Below are positions 12,589 through 21,815 of a stretch of DNA of 64,000 nt, piece by piece. Made by a program: the position numbers and the translations under genes. The notes beneath the pieces are model-generated. The model was not told the origin of the DNA and did not search any database. It saw nothing but the letters and a program-made list of their open reading frames with translations. This DNA comes from Caenispirillum bisanense (GTDB lineage: Bacteria; Pseudomonadota; Alphaproteobacteria; Rhodospirillales; Rhodospirillaceae). The stretch lies in the NCBI RefSeq assembly GCF_900230255.1, contig NZ_OCNJ01000003.1, forward strand, positions 292,568 through 356,567, read 5' to 3'. Numbering within the stretch: the stretch's first letter is position 1; every line of letters starts with the position of its first letter.

Positions 12589-13983
12589 TCACGCCGGCGG
12601 AGCCTCCGCCGCCGCCGCCGCGCCCCCGGCGGCGCACGAGGTGGTCGCGTCGGCCGCCTCGATCACCGCCAGCATGTCCGCCACCCGGATGAACTTCTCT
12701 CGCGGGCGCCCTTGCGCCGCGGCGGCGCGTTCGGCTTCGTCGATGCGCTGCCAGTCGGCGAAGGCGACGGTCCGATAGCCGCGGCTGGCGAGCAGGGCCT
12801 CCAGGGCCGGTCCGCCCGGCCGGTTCTCCCCGTGGGCCGCCAGATGCTCCACCGCCATGGCGGCGGCGTCGCGGGCGCTGGCGCGGTTGGCGGTGATGAC
12901 GCCGCGCGGCCCGTGGCGCGCCCAGCCGGCGACATAGAGGCCCGGCTCCACCACGCCCTCCGCATTGGCGATGACGCCGCGCTCCTCGTCGAGCGGCAGG
13001 CCGCGGAAGGGGGTGGCGCGGTAACCGATGCAAGTCACCACCGTGCCGACGGCGAGGCTGGTGGTGGCGCCGGTGGCGCGGACGGTCCCGCCGGCCACCT
13101 GGGTGCGCTCCACCAGCAGGGCGGTGACGCCGTCGCGGGCATTGCCGAGGATGGCGCGCGGGGCGTGGCGGAACAGGAAGTGGATGCGCACGCGATCCTC
13201 GCCCGGCGGGGGCGGCGGCAGGTCGGCGAAGCCGCGCAGGATCTCGAGGTTGCGCTTCAGCCGGCGCGCGTCGCGCGGGTCGATGTCGTCGGGCACCGCG
13301 TCGGGCAGGTCGCCCGGGTGCACGACGGGATGAGCGGCGGCCAGCTCCCCCATCTCCCGCAGTTCGGCGGAGGTGAACTGGGCCTCCAAAGGGCCGCGCC
13401 GGCCGAGCAGGTAGATGTCGGTGAGCGGCGTCGCGGCGATGGCCTCGGCGGCCGGGCGGGCGAGGTCCGTCGCCGCCATCTCGCCCGGCGTCAGGGCGAG
13501 GATGCGGGCGACGTCCAGCGCCACGTTGCCGTTGCCCACCACGGCCACGCGCGGACCGGGGATGCGCGGCCTCATGTGGGCGTAGTCGGGGTGGCCGTTG
13601 TACCAGCCGACGAAGCCCGCCGAGCCGTAGACGCCCGGCAGATCCTCGCCCGGCACCCCCAGCTTGCGGTCGCCGGCGGCGCCCACGGCGATGACGACGG
13701 CGTCGTAGAGGCGGCGCAGCTCGGCCAGTTCCACGTCCTCGCCGACGCTGACGTTGCCGATGAAGCGCACGCCGTGGGCGGTGAACAGGGGCTCGAATTG
13801 CCGAACGACGCTCTTGGTCTTCTGGTGGTCGGGGGCGACGCCGCCGCGCACCAGGCCGTAGGGCGTCGGCAGACGGTCGACCACGTCCACCGTCACGCCG
13901 GGCGCGAGGCGCCGGATCTCGTCGGCGGCATAGAGCCCGGTGGGGCCGCTGCCGATGATGCAGACGCTGCCGGTACCCTCCAT
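12589..13983 (-). CDS. Adrenodoxin reductase-like ferredoxin-NADP reductase (FprA-type)
   Basis: A 464-residue flavoprotein of the adrenodoxin reductase/FprA family, which passes electrons between NADPH and ferredoxins. The FAD-binding GSGPTGLYAADEI is at about 8-20, followed by VDRLPTPYGLVRGGVAPDH, typical of this family. The NADP-binding AVVGNGNVALDVARIL is near residue 150, and the closing FAD contact VAGWARHGPRGVITANR lies near 360. The C-terminus is alanine-rich. The ATG at 13983 follows GGGAGGCGG. It converges with the receiver gene and is divergent from the Nif11 gene. A role in feeding electrons to nitrogenase through FdxN-like ferredoxins is possible, but proximity to nifA is the only hint. 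Confidence 0.88.
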   Translation of the reverse strand: MEGTGSVCIIGSGPTGLYAADEIRRLAPGVTVDVVDRLPTPYGLVRGGVAPDHQKTKSVVRQFEPLFTAHGVRFIGNVSVGEDVELAELRRLYDAVVIAVGAAGDRKLGVPGEDLPGVYGSAGFVGWYNGHPDYAHMRPRIPGPRVAVVGNGNVALDVARILALTPGEMAATDLARPAAEAIAATPLTDIYLLGRRGPLEAQFTSAELREMGELAAAHPVVHPGDLPDAVPDDIDPRDARRLKRNLEILRGFADLPPPPPGEDRVRIHFLFRHAPRAILGNARDGVTALLVERTQVAGGTVRATGATTSLAVGTVVTCIGYRATPFRGLPLDEERGVIANAEGVVEPGLYVAGWARHGPRGVITANRASARDAAAMAVEHLAAHGENRPGGPALEALLASRGYRTVAFADWQRIDEAERAAAAQGRPREKFIRVADMLAVIEAADATTSCAAGGAAAAAEAPPA

Positions 13984-14141
13984 GCGACCGCCTCCCTTCG
14001 CGTGGAACCCTCGCCAGTGTAGCGGACGCGGGCGGCGATGGGTATGCGCGAAGGGGGCAGGGGACGCCACCCGCGGTCCCCCGCGACGTCAACCGCCGTT
14101 CAAATTCGTCATGGGCGGGCGGTGGAACGCCGGCGCGGAGC

Positions 14142-14150
14142 ATTATACCA
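14142..14150 (-). promoter_or_regulatory. Candidate extended -10 promoter of the ferredoxin reductase-like gene
   Basis: Read on the minus strand this is TGGTATAAT, with the hexamer TATAAT at 14147-14142, about 160 bp ahead of the flavoprotein start. AATTTC lies about 17 bp upstream as a weak -35. The 238-bp divergent gap shows no sigma-54 element or NifA site. Confidence 0.4.
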
Positions 14151-14221
14151 TCAGCCGTTGTGTGGAAATTGCGCCGGTGGGGGCCGGCCGTCGTCCAACC
14201 TTCGTGGTCGGGGTTTCTGCC

Positions 14222-14461
14222 ATGAGTGTTCGGGAACTGGAGCGCTTTGCGCGCGACATGCACGGCAACGACGCCATCTACCGCGCTGCGCTGCAGGCCG
14301 GCGCCGTCTGCCGCACGGTGACCGAGCTGGTCGCCTTCCTTCAGGGACTCGGCTACGACGTCCGCCCGCACGATCTGCGCGAGGCCCAGGGCGCGCACGC
14401 CCTGCCATCGCCGCCGCCGTGCGAGGCGGCGGTGCCGATCGTCGCGTGGTCAACCGCCTGA
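14222..14461 (+). CDS. Nif11-family small protein
   Basis: A 79-residue protein. Residues 1-55 match the Nif11 pattern: an N-terminal [13 protein letters not shown] helix, a central [20 protein letters not shown] and a closing GYDVRPHDL. The remaining 24 residues are Pro/Ala-rich with one Cys. Nif11 proteins occur in nif clusters of several diazotrophs with no known role; the same fold is used as a leader peptide in some peptide natural-product pathways. No modifying enzyme of such a pathway lies nearby, so the nif-associated meaning is favoured. The ribosome-binding site is weak. The frame is open upstream of the ATG, but the family alignment begins at this Met. Confidence 0.75.
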   Translation: MSVRELERFARDMHGNDAIYRAALQAGAVCRTVTELVAFLQGLGYDVRPHDLREAQGAHALPSPPPCEAAVPIVAWSTA

Positions 14462-14537
14462 GCCCTTGCGCAGCCGCCGGCGCCTCCGTAGGCTCTTGTC
14501 CCACAACGACAAACAAGAGCAACTGGAGGCGTCTGCC

Positions 14538-15134
14538 GTGCCGTTCTATGCCATCGACGGGATCGTTCCCGTGGTCCACCCCAGCGCCTACGTCCATCCG
14601 ACGGCGGTGCTCATCGGCGACGTCATCGTCGGTCCCAACTGCTACGTCGGCCCCGGCGCCTCGCTGCGCGGCGACTTCGGCCGGCTGGTGCTGGAGGAAG
14701 GCGCCAACATCCAGGACAACTGCACCATGCACGGCTTCCCCGGCACCGACACGGTGATCGAGGTCGACGGCCATGTCGGCCACGGCGCGGTGCTGCACGG
14801 CTGCCGCGTCGGCCGCGGCGCCCTGGTCGGCATGAACAGCGTGGTGATGGACGGCGCCGTGGTCGGCGAGCGCGCCATGGTCGCCGCCTGCGCCTTCGTG
14901 AAGGCGGGGCAGGAGGTCCCGGCCCGCAGCCTCGCCGCCGGCATCCCCGCCAAGATCCTGCGCGAGCTGACGGAACAGGAAATCGCCTGGAAGGAAGCCG
15001 GCACGCGCGATTACCAGAACCTCACCTTGCGGTCGGCTCGTTCCATGGTGGAGGTCCGCCCGCTGACCGAGATGGAGGACGGCCGCCCCCGCTATTCCGG
15101 CGGCGAGGCCAAGCCCAAGAAGGCGGGCGGCTGA
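14538..15134 (+). CDS. PaaY/gamma-carbonic anhydrase-like left-handed beta-helix protein
   Basis: A 198-residue hexapeptide-repeat protein. It follows the PaaY pattern closely throughout ([79 protein letters not shown]). The His residues expected to bind metal between trimer subunits are in the MHGF and GHGAVLHG segments. PaaY belongs to phenylacetate degradation in some bacteria and has thioesterase activity toward ring-hydroxylated CoA products, but no paa genes are in this window. The function could also be carnitine-type (CaiE) or carbonic anhydrase. The GTG at 14538 has TGGAGG 8 nt upstream; no nearby ATG fits. Confidence 0.8.
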   Translation: MPFYAIDGIVPVVHPSAYVHPTAVLIGDVIVGPNCYVGPGASLRGDFGRLVLEEGANIQDNCTMHGFPGTDTVIEVDGHVGHGAVLHGCRVGRGALVGMNSVVMDGAVVGERAMVAACAFVKAGQEVPARSLAAGIPAKILRELTEQEIAWKEAGTRDYQNLTLRSARSMVEVRPLTEMEDGRPRYSGGEAKPKKAGG

Positions 15135-15170
15135 CGCGACCGGCGCGGCTGCAGCAGGAGCGAGCATACC

Positions 15171-15920
15171 ATGGCCATCGGCGACGACCCGTTCTTCCTG
15201 GTCCACAGCGGCCTGCGCCGCGAAGGCCCCGGCACCGACGCCACCACGCGGGAGGCGCTGCGCCCCCTGCCGCCCCTGCCGGAGCGGCCGGTGGTGCTCG
15301 ACCTCGGGTGCGGGCCGGGCGGACAGACGCTGGTGGTGGCGGAGACGCTGCGCACGCCGATCACCGCCGTCGACCTGCACGGCCCCTATCTGCGGGCCTT
15401 GGAGGCGGCGGCGGGGCGGCGCGGTCTCGCCGACCGGATCCGCACACGGCGCGAGGACATGCGGCAGCTGTCCGACCCGCCGGAAAGCGTCGACCTGATC
15501 TGGGCGGAGGGCTCGGCCTACGCCATCGGCTTCGGCGATGCGCTGGCGGCGTGGCGGCGGGTGTTGAAGCCGGGCGGCGTGCTGGTGGTGTCGGAACTGG
15601 CGTGGCTGACCGACGCGCCGCCCAAGGAGGTGCAGGAGTTCTGGGCCTCCGCCTACCCGGCCATGACGACGCCCGAGGCCAACGAGCAGACGGCGCTGCG
15701 GCTCGGCTACCAGGCGGTGGATCGCTGGGTGATGCCGCAGACCGAGTGGTGGCCGGACTACTACACGCCGCTGCGCCAGCGCTGCAAGGAGCTGATGCCG
15801 GTCGCCGAGCACGATCCGCAGCTCATGGCCGTCGTCGCCGAGCAGATGCGCGAGATCGACGTCTTCGCCGCCTCAGCCAACAGCTATTCGTACGTTTTTC
15901 ACATCCTGCGAAAGCGCTGA
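15171..15920 (+). CDS. Class I SAM-dependent methyltransferase
   Basis: A 249-residue soluble methyltransferase. The SAM-binding motif I is VLDLGCGPGGQT (about 43-54), motif II is ITAVDLH with an acidic ribose-binding residue, and the later WAEGSAYAIGF and LKPGGVLVVSEL are motifs III and IV. The C-terminal half is rich in Trp and Tyr (WVMPQTEWWPDYYTPL) and probably forms the substrate site. The substrate is not known. It starts 36 bp after the PaaY-like gene on the same strand and may be in its operon. Nothing nearby suggests a pathway. Confidence 0.85.
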   Translation: MAIGDDPFFLVHSGLRREGPGTDATTREALRPLPPLPERPVVLDLGCGPGGQTLVVAETLRTPITAVDLHGPYLRALEAAAGRRGLADRIRTRREDMRQLSDPPESVDLIWAEGSAYAIGFGDALAAWRRVLKPGGVLVVSELAWLTDAPPKEVQEFWASAYPAMTTPEANEQTALRLGYQAVDRWVMPQTEWWPDYYTPLRQRCKELMPVAEHDPQLMAVVAEQMREIDVFAASANSYSYVFHILRKR

Positions 15921-16120
15921 GGGGCAACGGCTTTTCGCGTCCGGCCGGCGGGAGGCACCGTTCGTTCCGTTCGGGCGCCTTGACGCGGGGCCTGCATGCG
16001 CCGACTCTAAGGGACGCGGCAGCCTGCCGCCCCGCCGGTTTCCGGGCTTCGCCGGTGGTTTGTTTCGTCCTGTGCTCCGGGCGCGCGCCGCGCCGGAGCC
16101 GGAACAGGGAGACGACGACG

Positions 16121-16237
16121 ATGAAGCATCGCCTGACCAGCCTCTATGTCGGCGCGTTCGCGCTCGCGGTCGCCGTGGCGACCTTCGTGGCCGCCAACCC
16201 GGCGCTCGCCGCCTGCACCAAGAGCCACAGCGTCTGA
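16121..16237 (+). CDS. 38-residue peptide with a signal sequence, unknown function
   Basis: A short reading frame preceded by AGGGAGACGACG. It encodes a basic start (MKHR), a hydrophobic core of about 18 residues and an ANPALA-A cleavage site. Cleavage would leave a mature peptide of only eight residues or so with one Cys (ACTKSHSV). A GC-rich stem-loop follows the stop within 30 bp. I do not recognise it. It could be a real small exported peptide or the remnant of a longer gene, since no coding signal continues after the stop. Confidence 0.4.
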   Translation: MKHRLTSLYVGAFALAVAVATFVAANPALAACTKSHSV

Positions 16238-16265
16238 CGCCGACCGACCATCCTTCCTGCCGGAG

Positions 16266-16293
16266 CCCCCGGCGCCCGTGAGGGCGCCGGGGG
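16266..16293. terminator. Bidirectional stem-loop terminator candidate
   Basis: A perfect 12-bp GC stem (16266-16277 with 16282-16293) around a four-base loop. It lies between the end of the small exported peptide gene and the converging end of the ABC-F gene. The U-tracts on both sides are poor. Confidence 0.55.
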
Positions 16294-16302
16294 TTCTGCG
16301 TC

Positions 16303-18132
16303 TCAGCCTTCCAGTTCCTCGCGCAGCATCTCCAGCTCCAGCCAGCGTTCCTCCGCCTGTTCCAGCTCGGCGCGGGCGGCGTCGAGGGCTTCGGCGGTCT
16401 TCTGGAAGGCGGCGGGGTCGCGCTGGTAGAGGTCGCCGACGGTGAGCGTCTTGTTCAGCTGCTCCACCTTGACCGTCAACTCCTCGATCTGCCTGGGCAG
16501 GATCTCCAGGTCGCGCTGCTGCTTGTACGTCAGCTTGGCGGTGCGCGGCTTGGGCTTGTCGGCCGCCGGCGCCTTGGCCGCCGCGGGCTTGTCGGCCTTG
16601 GCCGCGGCCTTGTCCTCGGCCACCGGGGCGGCGCCGCCGCGCTGCGCCATCATGTCGGTGTAGCCGCCGGCGTATTCCACCGCCGTGCCGTCGCCCGGCA
16701 CCAGGATGGTGGAGGTCACCACGCGGTCGAGGAAGTCGCGGTCGTGGCTGACGATGAGCAGCGTGCCGTCGTAGTCGGACAGCACTTCCTGCAACAGGTC
16801 GAGCGTGTCCATGTCGAGGTCGTTGGTCGGCTCGTCGAGCACCAGGAAGTTGCTCGGCCGCGCCAGGGTCTTGGCGAGCAGCAGGCGGTTGCGCTCGCCG
16901 CCCGACAGGCTGGAGACGGGGCTGCGGGCCTGCGTGGCGTCGAACAGGAAGTCCTTCATGTAGCCGACCACGTGGCGCGGCGTGCCGCGCACGTTGATGT
17001 GGTCGCCGCCGGAATCCGCCAGCGTGTCCCAGATGCTCTTTTCGGTGTCGAGGCTGCTGCGCTGCTGGTCCAGGTAGACCATGCTCAGGTTGGTGCCGAG
17101 GCGGATGCGGCCGTCATCGGGCTCGATCTGGCCGGTGAGCAGCTTCAGCAGGGTCGACTTGCCGGCGCCGTTGGGGCCGACGATGCCGATCTTGTCGCCG
17201 CGCAGCACCCGGATGCGGAAGTCGCGCAGGATGGTGCGCTCGCCGTAGGCCTTGGCGACGCCCTCCGCCTCGATCACCAGCTTGCCCGAGGCCTGGCCGC
17301 TTTCGGCCTCCATGGTGACGGAGCCGGTGCGGGCGAGGCTCTGGGCGCGTTCCTGACGCATGGACTCCAGCCGGTTGAGGCGGCCCATGTTGCGGCGGCG
17401 GCGGGCGGGCAGGGTGCGGTGCGCCCACACCGCTTCCTCGGCGATGAGCTTGTCGAGCTTTTCCAGTTCCGCCGCCTCGCGGGCCATGACCTCTTCCGAC
17501 CAGCGGTCGAAATCGGCGAAGCCGGAGTCGTTGCGCCGCACGACGCCGCGGTCGAGCCAGAAGGTGGTGTTGGTGAGGCGGTTGAGGAAGGCGCGGTCGT
17601 GGCTGATGAGCACGAGGCCGCCGCGGAACTTCAGCAGTTCCTCTTCCAGCCACTGGATGGTCGGCAGGTCGAGGTGGTTGGTCGGCTCGTCCAGCAGCAT
17701 GATGTCGGCGCCGGTGACGAACAGGCGGGCGATGGCGGCCCGACGGGCCTCGCCGCCCGACAGCGTGGTCGGGTCGCGCTCGGGGGCGAGGGCGACGGCG
17801 TCGAGCAGGATGTCGACCTTGTGCAGGTCGTCGGCGTGGGCGGCGGTCAGGCCGGCGGCGACGTAGTCGTGCACGGTGGCGAAGCCGGACACGTCCGGGT
17901 CCTGCGGCAGGTACGCGACGGTGATGCCGGGCTGCACCCAGACCTCGCCGCCGTCGGCCTGCACCACGCCGGCGGCGATCTTCAACAGCGTCGACTTGCC
18001 CGAGCCGTTGCGGCCGACCAGCGAGATCCGCTCGCCGCGCCCGACCGCCACCTCGACGCCCGTGAAGAGCGCCTTGTCGCCGAGCGACAGGCGAATGTCC
18101 TTGAGGGTGAGAAGCGGGGGAGCCGGGGGCAC
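16303..18132 (-). CDS. uup: ABC-F family ATPase, Uup-like
   Basis: A 609-residue soluble protein with two ABC ATPase domains and no membrane domain. The first domain (about 5-245) has GRNGSGKST, LSGGEARR and LLDEPTNHLD. The second (about 290-505) has GPNGAGKST, LSGGERNR and LVLDEPTNDLD. The C-terminal tail is an Ala/Lys/Pro-rich linker and then a predicted coiled coil (about 540-609, QQRDLEILPRQIEELTVKVEQL). This is the Uup layout; Uup acts at ribosomes and affects transposon excision and DNA repair intermediates. The start is GTG. A drug-resistance ABC-F role is less likely because of the Uup-type C-terminal domain. Confidence 0.9.
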   Translation of the reverse strand: MPPAPPLLTLKDIRLSLGDKALFTGVEVAVGRGERISLVGRNGSGKSTLLKIAAGVVQADGGEVWVQPGITVAYLPQDPDVSGFATVHDYVAAGLTAAHADDLHKVDILLDAVALAPERDPTTLSGGEARRAAIARLFVTGADIMLLDEPTNHLDLPTIQWLEEELLKFRGGLVLISHDRAFLNRLTNTTFWLDRGVVRRNDSGFADFDRWSEEVMAREAAELEKLDKLIAEEAVWAHRTLPARRRRNMGRLNRLESMRQERAQSLARTGSVTMEAESGQASGKLVIEAEGVAKAYGERTILRDFRIRVLRGDKIGIVGPNGAGKSTLLKLLTGQIEPDDGRIRLGTNLSMVYLDQQRSSLDTEKSIWDTLADSGGDHINVRGTPRHVVGYMKDFLFDATQARSPVSSLSGGERNRLLLAKTLARPSNFLVLDEPTNDLDMDTLDLLQEVLSDYDGTLLIVSHDRDFLDRVVTSTILVPGDGTAVEYAGGYTDMMAQRGGAAPVAEDKAAAKADKPAAAKAPAADKPKPRTAKLTYKQQRDLEILPRQIEELTVKVEQLNKTLTVGDLYQRDPAAFQKTAEALDAARAELEQAEERWLELEMLREELEG

Positions 18133-18213
18133 GGGCGAACCTCGTCACTGATGGCGGAAGCCGGGCGGACTGTGTAGCACCGCCCGGCCCCGTCCATCAA
18201 CGTGGGGCACGGC

Positions 18214-20190
18214 TCAGCGCACCAGATCCTTCTCGATGTTGAAGGCGACGTCGCCGACGCCCAGGCGCTGGCGGTAGACCTGCACGCCCTCCAGCACGCG
18301 CTGCACATAGTTGCGCGTCTCGGCGAAGGGGATCTGCTCCACCCAGTCGATGGGGTCGACGCCGGGACTGCGCGGGTCGCCGAAGCGCTCCACCCACTGG
18401 CGCGAGCGGCCGGGGCCGGCGTTGTAGGCGGCGATGGCGAGGACGTAGGAGCCCCGGAAGTCGCCGATCAGCGACTGCAGGTAGTTGGACCCGAGCGTCA
18501 CGTTGAAGGCCGGGTCGCGGGTCAGCCGCGCCTCGGAGAAATCGAGCGCCAGGCGCCGCGCCTCGCTTCTGGCCGTCGCCGGCATGAGCTGCATGAGGCC
18601 GCGGGCGCCGACGCGGCTCATGGCGTCGGTGTTGAAGTTGCTCTCCTGCCGGATGATGGCGAGCACCAGCGCCTTCTCGATGCCTTCGGCGGTCTTGAAC
18701 TGGTCGACCGGATAGCCGCTCTCCACCAGCGTCACGCCGTCGAGCGCGGCGCGGCGGGCCATGGCGACGGCCGTGTGGCGCTGGCCGATGGAATGGGCGA
18801 GGCGAGTCGCCAGCAGCTTCTGGCCCGGCGTGCGGCCCTCGGCCTGGAGCTGGTGCAGGAAGCTGGCGGCGTCGTCGGGGCGGCCGATTTCCGACAGGGC
18901 CATGGCGGCGCGGACGATTTCCTTCTTTTCGAAGGTCGCGATGTCTTCCGGGGTCGGCAGCGGGTCCTTGGGCAGGCGGCCGTCCCACTTGCCGCCGAGC
19001 TTGGAGGCCGCGAGTTGGCCGTAGTAGGTCGTGCCGTGCTCGGCCGCCTTCATGTACCAGCTTTCCGCCTTGTCGGCGTTGCCGGCCGCTTCCTCCGCCC
19101 GGCCGGCCCAATAGGCGCCGCGCGACAGGCTGATGGGGGTGGTGACGTTGGCGTAAAGCTTCTCGAAATGGGGCAGGGCCTTCTGCGGCTGCTTGAGGAA
19201 GCGCAGGGCGATCCAGCCCGACATCCACTCGCCGTCGGCGAGCGCGGCGCCGGCCTGCGCCTCGTGCCCGTCGATGAGGGCATAGGCGCGGCGAGCATCG
19301 CCGAGGTCGAGCGCCTCGCGCGACAGGATGGCGCGCTCGCGCCACCACAGGTCGGCGCGGCCCTTGTCGGCGTTCTTGTGGCGCAGCAGCTCCTCGGCGC
19401 TCTCGTACAGGCCCTTGGAGCGGCGCCAGCGCAGGCGCTCGTAGACGAGGCCGGGGTCGTCGACCAGCGACGGCGGCACGCGGTCGACGGCGGTGTCGAC
19501 GCCGCCGGCGTCCTCGATGAGGGCGATGCGCGCCTGCGCCAGGGCGCGGCGGTCGGCATCCACCACCCGCAGCATGCGGCGGGCGGCGTCGGTGTCGCGG
19601 TCCCACAGCAGGCGGTCGAGGCGGGCGAGGTGGTCGGCGTCGGTCAGATGGCCACCGAAGCGGGCGACGAAGGTCTTTTCCTGGGCGCTGCCGAAGGAGA
19701 CGTCGCGCCAGGCCTTGCGCACGGCCTTCTGCAGCTCGTCCTTGCGGCCGAGCTGGTCGAGGGCCTGGGCGAGCGCCAGCCAGCCGTCGGCGCTGACCGG
19801 TTCCTTGTCCTGGAACCAGGCGTAGACCTGGGTCGCGTCCTCGCGCAGGCCGATGGCTTCCTCGGCCCGGCGCAGCAGGGCGGTGCGCTGCGGCCAGTCG
19901 GGGTTGTCGGAGGCGAAGCGGGTGATCTCGGCGAACGACAGGCCCGAGCGCGGCTCCAGCATGCGGCGCCACGTCAGCGCCTTGGCGAGCACCGGGTTCT
20001 TGGCGGCCTTGGCGGCGGCCAGCGCCTCGTCCCACGCACCGCGATCGGCGGCGGCGTAGGCGCGGGCATAGACGGCCTCGTCCGCGGCCGACAGTTCATC
20101 GGCCTGCGCGGACGCGGGCAGGGTGCCCGCGGACAGCACCGAAAGGGCCACGACGGCAGCCCGCAGCACGGCGATGCGTGATGTCACCAT
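18214..20190 (-). CDS. slt: Soluble lytic murein transglycosylase (Slt70-like)
   Basis: A 658-residue periplasmic enzyme that cleaves peptidoglycan glycan strands with formation of anhydromuramic ends. A signal peptide (about 1-29, ending ASA) is followed by a long alpha-helical superhelix with TPR-like repeats (about 35-480) and a C-terminal SLT domain (about 495-640). Catalytic Glu516 is in IIRQESNF, with [10 protein letters not shown] and [11 protein letters not shown] completing the active site. Length and domain order match Slt70. It is divergent from dapA, also a cell-wall gene, with a 252-bp gap between them. Confidence 0.95.
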   Translation of the reverse strand: MVTSRIAVLRAAVVALSVLSAGTLPASAQADELSAADEAVYARAYAAADRGAWDEALAAAKAAKNPVLAKALTWRRMLEPRSGLSFAEITRFASDNPDWPQRTALLRRAEEAIGLREDATQVYAWFQDKEPVSADGWLALAQALDQLGRKDELQKAVRKAWRDVSFGSAQEKTFVARFGGHLTDADHLARLDRLLWDRDTDAARRMLRVVDADRRALAQARIALIEDAGGVDTAVDRVPPSLVDDPGLVYERLRWRRSKGLYESAEELLRHKNADKGRADLWWRERAILSREALDLGDARRAYALIDGHEAQAGAALADGEWMSGWIALRFLKQPQKALPHFEKLYANVTTPISLSRGAYWAGRAEEAAGNADKAESWYMKAAEHGTTYYGQLAASKLGGKWDGRLPKDPLPTPEDIATFEKKEIVRAAMALSEIGRPDDAASFLHQLQAEGRTPGQKLLATRLAHSIGQRHTAVAMARRAALDGVTLVESGYPVDQFKTAEGIEKALVLAIIRQESNFNTDAMSRVGARGLMQLMPATARSEARRLALDFSEARLTRDPAFNVTLGSNYLQSLIGDFRGSYVLAIAAYNAGPGRSRQWVERFGDPRSPGVDPIDWVEQIPFAETRNYVQRVLEGVQVYRQRLGVGDVAFNIEKDLVR

Positions 20191-20442
20191 ATCCTCGACA
20201 ACGACTGGAGAACCGAACCCTCGCTGGCATCGGCGGCCGGGTTCCGGGGCACCCCCTGCGGTACCGTCCGGCGCCGCCGATCCAATGACCGCGACTCTCG
20301 CACAGAACCCGGTTCACCGGCAACAGCGCGGCGCATTCGCGACGGTTACGATGCGGTGACGAACGATGCTTGCGGCGGGCGTTCGGGGCGTCTACCTTCT
20401 CCCTCTTTTCACGGCTCATTTCGCGCACGCACGGAGCAAGAC

Positions 20443-21318
20443 ATGTTCAAGGGGTGCATCACCGCGCTCATCACCCCCTTCCGCGACGGCAAGGTCGACG
20501 AGAAGGCGTTCCAGGATTTCGTCGCGTGGCAGATCGCCGAGGGCATTCACGGCGTGGTTCCCATGGGGACCACGGGCGAGTCCCCGACGGTTCTGCACGA
20601 AGACCACGCCCGCGTGGTCGCGCTCTGTGTCGAGGCCGCCGCGAAAAAAGTGCCCGTGATCGCCGGTACCGGCTCCAATTCCACCGATGAAGCCATCTGG
20701 CTGACGCAGCGTGCCAAGGACGCCGGCGCCGATGCCGCGCTGGTGGTGACGCCCTACTACAACAAGCCGACCCAGGAAGGCCTCTTCCAGCATTTCAAGG
20801 CCATCCAGGACGCGGTGGACATTCCCATCGTCATCTACAACATTCCCGGCCGCAGCGTCGTCGACATGAGCGTCGAGACCATGGCGCGCCTGGCCAAGCT
20901 GCCGAACATCGTCGGCGTGAAGGACGCGACCAACGACCTCGCGCGGCCGCTGAAGACCCGCCTCGCCATCGGTGCGGACTTCTGCCAGCTGTCCGGCGAA
21001 GACCCGACGGTCATGGGCTTCCTGGCCCAGGGCGGTCACGGCTGCATCTCGGTGACGTCCAACATCGCGCCGCGCCTGTGCGCCCAGATGCACGAGGCGT
21101 GGCAGAAGGGCGACCTTGAAACCGCTTTCGCCATCCGCGACCGCCTGATGCCGGTGCACGAGGCGATGTTCGTCGAGACCAGCCCCGGCCCGGTGAAGTA
21201 CGCCGCCAGCCTGCTCGGCAAGTGCGACGGCTCGGTCAAGCTGCCGCTCGTGCCCGTCACCGACGCCACCAAGGAGCGCGTGCGCAACGCCATGGTGAGC
21301 GCCGGCATTATCAACTGA
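20443..21318 (+). CDS. dapA: 4-hydroxy-tetrahydrodipicolinate synthase
   Basis: A 291-residue TIM-barrel enzyme that condenses pyruvate with aspartate semialdehyde in lysine and diaminopimelate synthesis. The Schiff-base Lys160 is in VGVKDAT, Tyr132 in IYNIPGRS, and the pyruvate-binding TTGESPT lies near residue 45. The Arg that binds the semialdehyde is in NIPGRS. Length is typical. The ATG was taken at [13 protein letters not shown], the conserved N-terminus, although the frame is open further upstream. smpB follows after 4 bp, so the two are co-transcribed. Confidence 0.96.
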   Translation: MFKGCITALITPFRDGKVDEKAFQDFVAWQIAEGIHGVVPMGTTGESPTVLHEDHARVVALCVEAAAKKVPVIAGTGSNSTDEAIWLTQRAKDAGADAALVVTPYYNKPTQEGLFQHFKAIQDAVDIPIVIYNIPGRSVVDMSVETMARLAKLPNIVGVKDATNDLARPLKTRLAIGADFCQLSGEDPTVMGFLAQGGHGCISVTSNIAPRLCAQMHEAWQKGDLETAFAIRDRLMPVHEAMFVETSPGPVKYAASLLGKCDGSVKLPLVPVTDATKERVRNAMVSAGIIN

Positions 21319-21322
21319 CGTC

Positions 21323-21811
21323 ATGGCAAAAAAAGAGAATCCCAAAAGCGAGCTGATCAGCCACGGCAACGTCGCCCAGAACCGCAAGGCCCGCCACAAC
21401 TACGAGATCGTCGACACGATCGAGGCGGGCCTCGTGCTCATGGGATCGGAGGTCAAGAGCCTCCGCATGGGTCGGGCCAACATCGCCGAGAGCTTCGCCG
21501 CCCCCCAGGGCGGCGAGCTCGTGCTGATCAACAGCTATATCGCCTCCTACAACGCCGGAAAGACCTTCGGGCACGAGGAACGGCGCAAGCGCAAGCTGCT
21601 GCTTCACAAGAAGGAGCTGGCGCGCCTGCTCATGTCCGTCGCGAAGGACGGCATGACGGTGGTGCCGCTGTCGCTGTACTTCAACCAGCGCGGCCTCGCC
21701 AAGGTCCAGCTCGGCCTCGCCAAAGGCAAGAACGTGGTCGACAAGCGGCAGTCCGTGAAAAAGCGCGACTGGGAACGCCAGAAGGCGCGCATCCTGCGGG
21801 ACAAGGGCTGA
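21323..21811 (+). CDS. smpB: SsrA-binding protein SmpB
   Basis: A 162-residue RNA-binding protein that delivers tmRNA to stalled ribosomes. The OB-fold core ([20 protein letters not shown], then [14 protein letters not shown]) and the basic C-terminal tail ([22 protein letters not shown]), which enters the empty mRNA channel, are both present. The length is normal. It begins 4 bp after the dapA stop. No ssrA (tmRNA) gene was recognised in the window. The dapA-smpB pairing is common in alphaproteobacteria. Confidence 0.96.
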   Translation: MAKKENPKSELISHGNVAQNRKARHNYEIVDTIEAGLVLMGSEVKSLRMGRANIAESFAAPQGGELVLINSYIASYNAGKTFGHEERRKRKLLLHKKELARLLMSVAKDGMTVVPLSLYFNQRGLAKVQLGLAKGKNVVDKRQSVKKRDWERQKARILRDKG

Positions 21812-21815
21812 GGCG

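Noticed and set aside
13984..14221. NifA-dependent promoter for the Nif11 gene.
   Set aside because: TGTGTGGAAATTGCG resembles part of a -24/-12 element, but the GG-GC spacing is five, not ten.
14222..15920. Nif11 plus methyltransferase as a peptide natural-product cluster.
   Set aside because: No LanM, radical-SAM maturase, protease-transporter or core-peptide pattern is present; the neighbour is PaaY-like.
21323..21811. Riboswitch or leader ahead of dapA-smpB.
   Set aside because: The 252-bp region upstream of dapA shows no lysine-riboswitch-like conserved helices that could be identified by eye.
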